The notes beneath the pieces are model-generated. The model ran no database searches. It had not been told where the DNA came from and saw only the letters and a list, made by a program, of their open reading frames with translations. The translations under genes and the position numbers were made by a program. Below are positions 58,001-64,000 of a DNA stretch of 64,000 nt, piece by piece. Source of the stretch: Allodiplogaster sudhausi (lineage: Eukaryota > Nematoda > Chromadorea > Rhabditida > Diplogasteridae); contig CALZFC010000280.1 of NCBI GenBank assembly GCA_945643635.1, positions 77,501 to 141,500 of the forward strand, in the 5' to 3' direction. How positions within the stretch are numbered: the first letter of the stretch is position 1; every line of letters starts with the position of its first letter.

Positions 58001-58737
58001 GGTGCCTACAGATCCTCTTGATGTTCAGGTCTCGCTTCGATTGTCCTCTACGGTGGCCTCATCCTCTTCTCTGCCTTCCTCCTCCACGACACGCAGCGAG
58101 TGGTGAAGCATGCCCAGGCGTACCCAGCCAACGGAATGTACCCAGGTAAGGGAGGGTCTTACAATGGGTCTGACCGAGGACTGCTTTAATCGTGGTATGG
58201 GCTCACCAAGTGGAGAAGGGCCAGTGCAATATGGTATGGTATGGGAGGAAGTCGATGTTTTAAATGTTTGATTATTATCATAGATTGCGAAATCTTGAAA
58301 TGGAGTGGATGTTATATAGTCGTAAATAAGTATCTTTTTCCTTGCTTCAGGAGCCTACGGCATGGAGCAGCACAACTTCAAGTCGTTCGACCCCATCAAT
58401 GCGTCAGCTGTTTAAAAACATTTATAAACATGAAATCATAGCTCATTTTTAGTGGATTTTTTAACATCATTTTTTTGTTTATATTCTTTTCAAAATTGAG
58501 AGGAATTTGGTCGGAGAGAGAGAGATAGAGAGGCAGTGAAGTGTTGAAACACTGAATGAGAGAAGATAGTTTTGAGAGATTAAAATTACCTTCTGTATAT
58601 TATTTGGCAATGTGCCAAAAGATTAAAGCTGATTTTTTTCCTTCTCCAGGCAGATGTCGATCTACATGGACGTCCTGAACATCTTCATCCGAATCGCGAT
58701 GATCATGGGCGGCATGGGTGGCAACCGCAAGAAGTAG
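55004..58737 (+). CDS. GHITM-like mitochondrial membrane protein (Bax-inhibitor-1 family)
   Basis: Family members (GHITM/MICS1, TMBIM5) sit in the inner mitochondrial membrane and affect cristae structure and ion exchange. Exons: 55004-55135, 55362-55431, 55700-55811, 56233-56374, 56642-56722, 57124-57238, 57437-57574, 58029-58145, 58351-58402, 58650-58737; 348 residues (human 345), all phases closing. The N-terminus is Arg/Ala/Ser-rich without acidic residues, as in a presequence. Conserved blocks: IWPSYVRERLSSTYSYLAAS, GGPILMRAAWYTAGVVAG, TAPSEKFLYMGGPLAMG, VLYGGLILFSAFLLHDTQRV, FDPINAQMSIYMDVLNIF and C-terminal GGNRKK. At least seven hydrophobic segments. The exon 6 donor is GTACGGTAG. Confidence 0.95.
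55937..56230 (+). repeat. 147-bp perfect tandem duplication at a 3' splice site
   Basis: Unit starting TTCGAAAAGTGTGTTTTC at 55938 repeats at 56085 with no visible differences and ends (AAAGAAACATTT) just before the exon 4 acceptor at 56231-56232. The upstream copy lacks the AG (ATTTGTTTCG instead of ATTTCAG). Confidence 0.93.
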
Positions 58738-59315
58738 AGAGCGAGATCTGGATATTTCCCCACCATTCTGATATTTGGACCAAGTACCCATGAGTTACTT
58801 ACTCGTTGTCTTCTTTAGTCCTTCACTAGTATTTGCCAACTCTTTTCTGCGCTTTTTTACAGATTTCATTGTATCAGAGTTCGAAAGTATCTTTTGCAGA
58901 ATGTCACTTACTAATTAATTGTATGTGAAAATAGACGAATTAAAGGTTGACGAACTCGGGTTTGAAGTCAACTGTAAGTCTATTTGCAATGCGTTTTGTG
59001 TGTATGTGTACGATAAGGTGATTCGAAGAAGCCTCAAAAGAGTCGTTCAGTTTTGTGTGGGACTGCAGAATGAGGAATACAGCAGATTTACGCGGGACTA
59101 GAGATTGTGACATTGGAATTGATTTGATATCGGGATGGAGAATGGAAAGAAGCGACGGCGGAAATGGAGAAGCGAGAAGAATGAAGCGGCTCTGGCAACC
59201 TCAACTTCCGTGGCAGCATGTGAATACTATATGAGGCACACTTGGGTAAACCCGTTCAATGTCGGGTGCGGCACCAATCGCGCCTTTATAGTTCACATCC
59301 CAAATGATTCAACAC
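58738..59315. other. Spacer between GHITM and tRNA-Sec
   Basis: GHITM 3' flank. TTTATAG at 59285-59291, about 30 bp before the tRNA, fits the upstream TATA element of tRNA-Sec genes. No other gene recognised. Confidence 0.5.
59285..59291 (+). promoter_or_regulatory. TATA-like element of the tRNA-Sec gene
   Basis: TTTATAG at -31 relative to the tRNA start. In animals tRNA-Sec is transcribed by RNA polymerase III from an upstream TATA box and proximal sequence element. The latter should lie near 59250-59268 but I cannot define it. Confidence 0.5.
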
Positions 59316-59402
59316 GCCCGGATGATCCTCGGTGGTCCGGGGTGCGGGCTTCAAACCCGTAGACGCTTAGCGGCGTAGTGGTTCGATTCCACCTTCCGGG
59401 TG
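59316..59402 (+). tRNA. tRNA-Sec (anticodon TCA)
   Basis: 87 nt, from GCCCGGATGATCC to CACCTTCCGGGTG. Features specific to tRNA-Sec: a 9-bp-type long acceptor stem starting GCCCGGATG, a long variable arm (GTAGACGCTTAGCGGCG), a T arm AGTGGTTCGATTCCACCTT, and anticodon loop CTTCAAA with TCA at 59351-59353. It reads UGA as selenocysteine, so the organism probably makes at least one selenoprotein. Confidence 0.95.
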
Positions 59403-60506
59403 TCACGGAGGCAGATTTCGATCCCAGATCTTTACATATATGAAAATATTTCTTGTAAAAAATTAGTAAAGTTTTTTGGGATGAAAATTTTCGGAGAATT
59501 TTGGGAATACTCTTAGGAATTAAATAAAGATTTTTTTTTTGCACGATGACATCGTGGCTCACAATACTGATCTCTTGTACACACTGTTACGCAACCAGAA
59601 GCTCATTGATAACAGTGCGAAAAGAAATGTTAACACAATGATTGAAGCTTCGATCGTGTTGAAGCGGCCTCATAAACAATTTATATAATAATAAAACTCC
59701 TTTTAAAAAGCACGTGCGCATGAAACTAGCATGTGGAGATGAAACAATGCTCGCGCACAATGATGTACACCATCAATCGTAGAAATGGACACAGACAACA
59801 ACGGTTCATTCACTTTAATTTCATTCAAGGCTAGATGGACGAAAATTCAGAGCATTACGACTCCTCCATTTCGCGAACCGAAGAGCGACAGACGCGGGCT
59901 GAGCTTGGCCGAGCAGGGACGCTGTCAGCAACTCTTGATTGTGTGATCCATGACACGTGCAGCATGGGCAGCAGGACTCCGTGGTTCCTGTGGAAAAAAA
60001 ATGCAACCCGGGCGCGCGGTCATCTCTAAGTCCATTGCCATAGATTAACCGGCTCTGATGTACGCCGTCTTGTGTGCAGTTTAGTTGATTTCTCTGATTT
60101 CTCTCACTTCCCATATCTATTGAAAGGAGATATCAGGTAGAATACGCATGTATGGCCCTCTCTTTTATCGACAAGTGAAAATTCTAACGAAAGAGAGTGA
60201 GCGAGAGAGAAAGAGAGAAGTATCCCCATTCGTGATCAGACTATAACAACATAAGGCATACTTCTTTCAAAATGCAATAGGACTCTTAAACAAGCAATCA
60301 CAACATGTTGCTCTGTGCCCCATTGCATTGACAATTTATTGGTGTTCACGGTCAAAGATTGAGAAAGCCTCAGGAATCTCGGAGATATCATCACTAGCGG
60401 GCGTGCTCAGTATATTGCGGTTCACAGGTCGAACAGAACGAAAAATCTGATTTAGAATCGCTGGCAAATATTTCACATAAACTTTTTCCTCTAACAAAAT
60501 TTTTTT
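59403..60506. other. Intergenic region; no gene recognised
   Basis: AT-rich sequence with a short GA tract near 60190-60220. Open frames on both strands at 59820-60115 lack supporting features. Confidence 0.5.
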
Positions 60507-61583
60507 TCATAGGACTATATTACGAATGTTTATGAAGTCTCGTATATGTGCTGAACCAACCGTATAGACGGTGTTATGGAGACGCGTGACGACTTTTCCA
60601 GAACGAGAGGAAGCTGCACTGACGCAAACTTCGTGAGATTCCATCTTGCTACCGTTCCCGTCTCTCTTCAGGTCCAAGCTGATCGTTGCACCACCAGGTG
60701 CAACCAACAAAAGCGTCAACTCCGCAGAGGACATGGCATTCGTGAACAGCTTGACAGGCTCGAAAATCCTATTTCCTTGCTGTGGCTTGAATCGCACGCT
60801 CTTTTCACAAATCAAACCAAGATCTTCGATGCTGAGAAGGCGTGTTCCCGCCAGTCTGGCAATCTGTTTCGCTGCGTCGCCATCGTGAGAGAAACGCTTA
60901 CGAAACTGGACTGGATGTTCCATGACGCATTCGCTTGAAATTACTTCTCCAGTACTTCGTGAGACAAGATAGCGAAACGAGCACTTTTTGGTGGTGTAGT
61001 AGCAGATCCAGTTCTCATAAGAAAGCAGACAGATCTGGTCCGGATCACTCAAGGGACCCGACTCCTCCACCGACAGCGAGACTTCATAGGGGAAATAATT
61101 TGTGAAATGGATGTGCATGGATACTTCGCATGTGACGTCACCGTCAAAGAGGGGAGAAGAACTGGTGAAGCTCACGATAGCAAGGCCTCTCACGAACAAG
61201 GCGATCGGCACGAACAGACGCGTTGCGGTCGCGAACGCGGCTGTAACGGTGCAGCCATCATCTAGCGGCACTGCCAACGGCAACACGCATGTGGCTTGGC
61301 GTGCGAGTTGCAGTGAAGACATCAGAGCAAGAGGAGTAAGAAACAGTCGACGGTGGTAAAGTTCGGCTGGCAGCGAAGGGTAGCCTGGGTTTGAGTCTTG
61401 GCTGAGAAGACGTCGGGCGACCGTCGGGAATTCGTTTGAGTTGATGTCGATTGGAGACATTTGGTACCAGAGAATCACGTGCTCGGAGACAGCGAGAATC
61501 TTCGGGAGTTTGCGAGAGTACAGTGGCTCCGGGGGGATGTCACACGGGAAGCAGCCGAGAGGAGACAAGGCACGAAGAGCCAT
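60507..61583 (-). CDS. Uncharacterised 358-residue protein (paralogue of 63311-64000)
   Basis: Single open exon; the ATG at 61583 lies 8 nt after the acceptor-like CTCCTTTTAG, suggesting trans-splicing. Distinctive blocks: LGCFPCDIPPEPLYSRKLPK, ILWYQMSPIDINSNEFP, LYHRRLFLTPLA, ATATRLFVPIALF, GLAIVSFTSSSPLFDGDV, GPLSDPDQICLLSYENWI, CSFRYLVSRSTGEVIS, KQIARLAGTRLLSIEDLGL and RFKPQQGNRIFE. No signal peptide or transmembrane helix stands out. Beta-rich composition. No family recognised; a distant trafficking-complex resemblance crossed my mind but is unsupported. It follows the gene at 61742-62991 by about 160 bp on the same strand, as in nematode operons. Confidence 0.7.
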   Translation of the reverse strand: MALRALSPLGCFPCDIPPEPLYSRKLPKILAVSEHVILWYQMSPIDINSNEFPTVARRLLSQDSNPGYPSLPAELYHRRLFLTPLALMSSLQLARQATCVLPLAVPLDDGCTVTAAFATATRLFVPIALFVRGLAIVSFTSSSPLFDGDVTCEVSMHIHFTNYFPYEVSLSVEESGPLSDPDQICLLSYENWICYYTTKKCSFRYLVSRSTGEVISSECVMEHPVQFRKRFSHDGDAAKQIARLAGTRLLSIEDLGLICEKSVRFKPQQGNRIFEPVKLFTNAMSSAELTLLLVAPGGATISLDLKRDGNGSKMESHEVCVSAASSRSGKVVTRLHNTVYTVGSAHIRDFINIRNIVL

Positions 61584-61741
61584 CGATTACTCTAAAAGGA
61601 GGAACAGATATATATATATACATAGAGAGAGAGAGAAAGAGAGAGAGAGAAATATCTATTAAACATTTTGTTCCAAAAAGAAAATATAGATGATAGTGTA
61701 AGCCTTGTTCTGTACAATAAAAGTCGTTCTAGATGTGAAAT

Positions 61742-62991
61742 TCATACTTTCATACGAAGTCGAGTCTCGATGAGTTTTCTGAATCCTTTGTCAGGCTGTC
61801 CAACAAAGATCGCCACACAAGATCGACGTCTGAGAAAACCCTCCAGATCAGCACTGTCGCACTGAAATTAAATACTAATGTAATGAGACTTTCAAAAAGT
61901 ATTCTAGCACTGAGTATGTTCGTTTACAACGTAATTATTTAAGAGCCAAGACGAACCGGTTCGGCAAACATGGCCAATCTTGGAGTATTCTCCAGCGAAC
62001 CAATGCTGAAGAACTTCGCAGTGGACCGGGAGAGTCTTTTCAGGAGACGCTCTCTTATCTCGACAGGCTTCAGTGGGTGCTTTCTTGGGACTCGAAGGAT
62101 TTTCCTGAATGGACAGACACCAATCTTAAATTGTGTTGCCTCGAAAAATAAAAAAATAAAATAAAAAAGAGATTAAACAAGACGGAAATTTTCAAGCCTG
62201 TAATTCTTTTACAAATTGCTTACTGCAGTGATTTATACAAGGCGATGTTCTTCGGTAGAGCATTAAGAATACTTTTCACTTCTTCTCGGCACATTCCCCG
62301 CCCAAGAAGAACTTGCGAAGCGGACGGAACAATTTTTGATAGCTGCTGCAATGATTGAAGAAACTTCACTCAAAAATTGATGTGGTGGTCGCATCCGCAA
62401 TGCTTTTTCACTAATACAATTTAGAAAAGTAATATTTCAACAAATATTCATCATCAAACCTTCTGAAACTGTCCAGGATTGAGTTTGGCAGATCCGAGTG
62501 CTGACAGGAGAGAAATCACACCTTCCTTATTCTTCGAGTACTTGTCCACCACCAGTTTCCATAATCGGGTGGTGTTGACTTCGTCCGCCCATTTCCGCTA
62601 AATTAATTTCGTATTGTGTCTATGATTTTTTTTATTAATTAAAAGTATTATTTGTAACACGGATAAAACTCACTCTGGTATAAGCAGAACACTTGCATAT
62701 TTAGGCAAGAATATCCAATGACTCAATCCGTAATGAATACACGACTTTTTTCCTAAAAGGGAAAAAACTTACAGTAACTTCTTGAACATTCGACCACGCG
62801 TCATCGTCAAGCATCGCCAGACACACTATTGGAGTAGTCGGGTAAGTCTCCTCACACAACAGCATGTGCACCTAAAAGAGCCAATTTCTTGGGGAAAAAG
62901 GTGGTGTTATAATAAGGGATGAATGGGAATAATAGTTGAGAAGAATATTATTGTATTTGCTGACCACATCGCCAACCCGTTTTTTCGGCAT
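61742..62991 (-). CDS. Uncharacterised 217-residue protein, upstream in a possible operon
   Basis: Exons in transcription order: 62991-62965, 62871-62773, 62597-62460, 62345-62224, 62104-61957, 61861-61742; phases close and the frame ends MKV then TGA at 61744-61742. Segments: MPKKRVGDVVHMLLCEETYP, IVCLAMLDDDAWSNVQEV, RKWADEVNTTRLWKLVVDKY, GVISLLSALGSAKLNPGQF, EEVKSILNALPKNIALY, ILRVPRKHPLKP and ADLEGFLRRRSCVAIFVGQ. Mostly helical character, basic C-terminus, no recognised domain. It sits between two copies of the neighbouring uncharacterised gene, which may mean it was carried along in their duplication. Confidence 0.55.
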
Positions 62992-63310
62992 TTCGACTCA
63001 ACTGCTTCCACCCAGTCCCAGGATGTCGATCAGGCGTCGAGCATGAGTCGCCTAAATATGAAAGACATCTTATAATTTTTTAAACGAAAATCAGTTATAT
63101 CTGAGAGCATTTTCAAAACCTACACAGTCGTAAAAAATAATGTTAGGGAAAGCATATGTGTGCAAAATATTAACATTTTCGACAACCGTGTACGGTAGAC
63201 GGGTGTCTTCAGATGCCACCGTTACGAGTGCAGCTGCTTGTCGGGGCAGCTGCTCACACTGGCATTTCAGCTGAATAAGTATTATAGTAATCGGGATGGA
63301 AAATAAGCTA

Positions 63311-64000
63311 TTACTCTACCGTATACTGTTCAAGTATCAGGATACTGTAGAAAACGTTAAGAATTCCAGAAAATGGGTTACTAAAGCTTGTCTCGAAAAT
63401 CCTATTTCGCTGCTGTGGCTTGAATCGCTCGCCCTTCACGCAATTCAAACCAAGGTCTTCGATTCTGAGAACGCGCCTTCCTGCCAGTCTTGCTATCTGT
63501 TTCGCTGCGTTGCCCTGGTGAGAGAACCGCTCACCAAACTCGACTGGATGTTCCATGACGCATTTGCTTGAAATGACTTCACCAGTAATTCGAGAGACAA
63601 GATAGCGAAACGAGCACTTTTTGGCGGTGTTGTAGGTGATCCAGGTCTCATAAGAAAGCAGACAGATGTGGTCCGGATCACTCAAGGGGCTTAAGTCCTC
63701 GGCCGTCAGCGAGACTTCCTTGGGGAGAGAATCCGTGAAATTGATGTGCATGGATACTTCGTAGCTGACGTCAGAGTCAAAGAGCGGTGAAGAACTGGTA
63801 AAGCTCACGATAGCAAGGCCTCTTTCGAACAGGGCGATAGGGACGAAGAGACGCGTTGCGGTCGCGAACGCGACAGTCGCAATGCAGCGATCATAGATCG
63901 GCACGGCCACCGGCAACAAGCATGTGGCATGGCTTGCGAGTTGTCGTGACGACATCGGAGCAAGAGGAGTAAGAAAGAGTCGACGTTCGTAAAGGTAGCA
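63311..64000 (-). CDS. Truncated paralogue of 60507-61583 (runs off the window)
   Basis: Continuous from the right window edge (LYERRLFLTPLAPM) to a stop at 63311. It follows the paralogue closely (ATATRLFVPIALFERGLAIV, SSPLFDSDVSYEVSMHI, LSDPDHICLLSYETWITYN, RYLVSRITGEVISSKCVMEH, KQIARLAGRRVLRIEDLGL). Similarity stops abruptly after NRIFE, where the paralogue has about 88 more residues and this copy has about 24 unrelated ones (ending LEQYTVE). Either a C-terminally truncated protein or a pseudogene. The N-terminal part is outside the window. Confidence 0.6.
   Translation of the reverse strand, partial: CYLYERRLFLTPLAPMSSRQLASHATCLLPVAVPIYDRCIATVAFATATRLFVPIALFERGLAIVSFTSSSPLFDSDVSYEVSMHINFTDSLPKEVSLTAEDLSPLSDPDHICLLSYETWITYNTAKKCSFRYLVSRITGEVISSKCVMEHPVEFGERFSHQGNAAKQIARLAGRRVLRIEDLGLNCVKGERFKPQQRNRIFETSFSNPFSGILNVFYSILILEQYTVE

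Noticed and set aside
60507..61583. Assignment of the 358-residue protein to a TRAPP-type trafficking subunit
   Set aside because: The impression rests on general composition only; no diagnostic motif could be named.

Overview
The window is nuclear DNA from a nematode. The evidence is major-sperm-protein (MSP) domains, an exact copy of the SL1 spliced-leader sequence inside an LTR, trans-splice-like acceptors directly upstream of start codons, and the general gene content (rpl-15, RhoGDI, polypeptide GalNAc-transferase, QDPR, BolA, GHITM, tRNA-Sec). Genes are rich in introns. Introns and spacers carry very long (CT)n/(GA)n tracts, so most low-complexity open frames are artefacts. I cannot fix the species or clade.

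Layout. 0.7-10.2 kb (+): a BARD1-like gene (ankyrin repeats, then tandem BRCT) whose upstream exons also encode an HMG box and tandemly duplicated Lys/Glu-rich exons; its 5' end lies outside the recognisable part. 13.0-21.5 kb (+): a complete 22-exon polypeptide N-acetylgalactosaminyltransferase. 24.4-30.5 kb: a cluster with an MSP-domain gene (-), a small PDZ protein (-) and a gene (+) joining a TB2/DP1/HVA22 (REEP) membrane domain to a C-terminal MSP domain. 32.0-42.7 kb: two tandem copies of an unrecognised gene. The second is split by a 7.6 kb BEL/Pao-type LTR retrotransposon (- strand, 412-bp LTRs, 5-bp target duplication ACGCT) with gag, pol and an env-like region. That element is itself interrupted by a truncated non-LTR retrotransposon (+). 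43.5-46.7 kb (-): quinoid dihydropteridine reductase. 47.5-53.5 kb (+): ribosomal protein L15 with H/ACA snoRNA-like elements in its introns, then RhoGDI, then a BolA protein. 55.0-58.7 kb (+): a GHITM/Bax-inhibitor family protein. 59.3 kb (+): tRNA-Sec. 60.5-64.0 kb (-): an unrecognised gene, a second gene upstream of it in operon-like spacing, and a truncated paralogue running off the window.

Exon models were built by hand from splice consensus, reading-frame phase and family similarity. For rpl-15, RhoGDI, QDPR, GHITM, BolA and the GalNAc-transferase all phases close exactly and the protein lengths fit their families. The most unusual observations are the SL1 sequence in both LTRs, the HMG-box/BARD1 architecture, the REEP-MSP fusion, a multi-copy snoRNA family in rpl-15 introns, and the placement of GA and CT tracts at opposite ends of introns.
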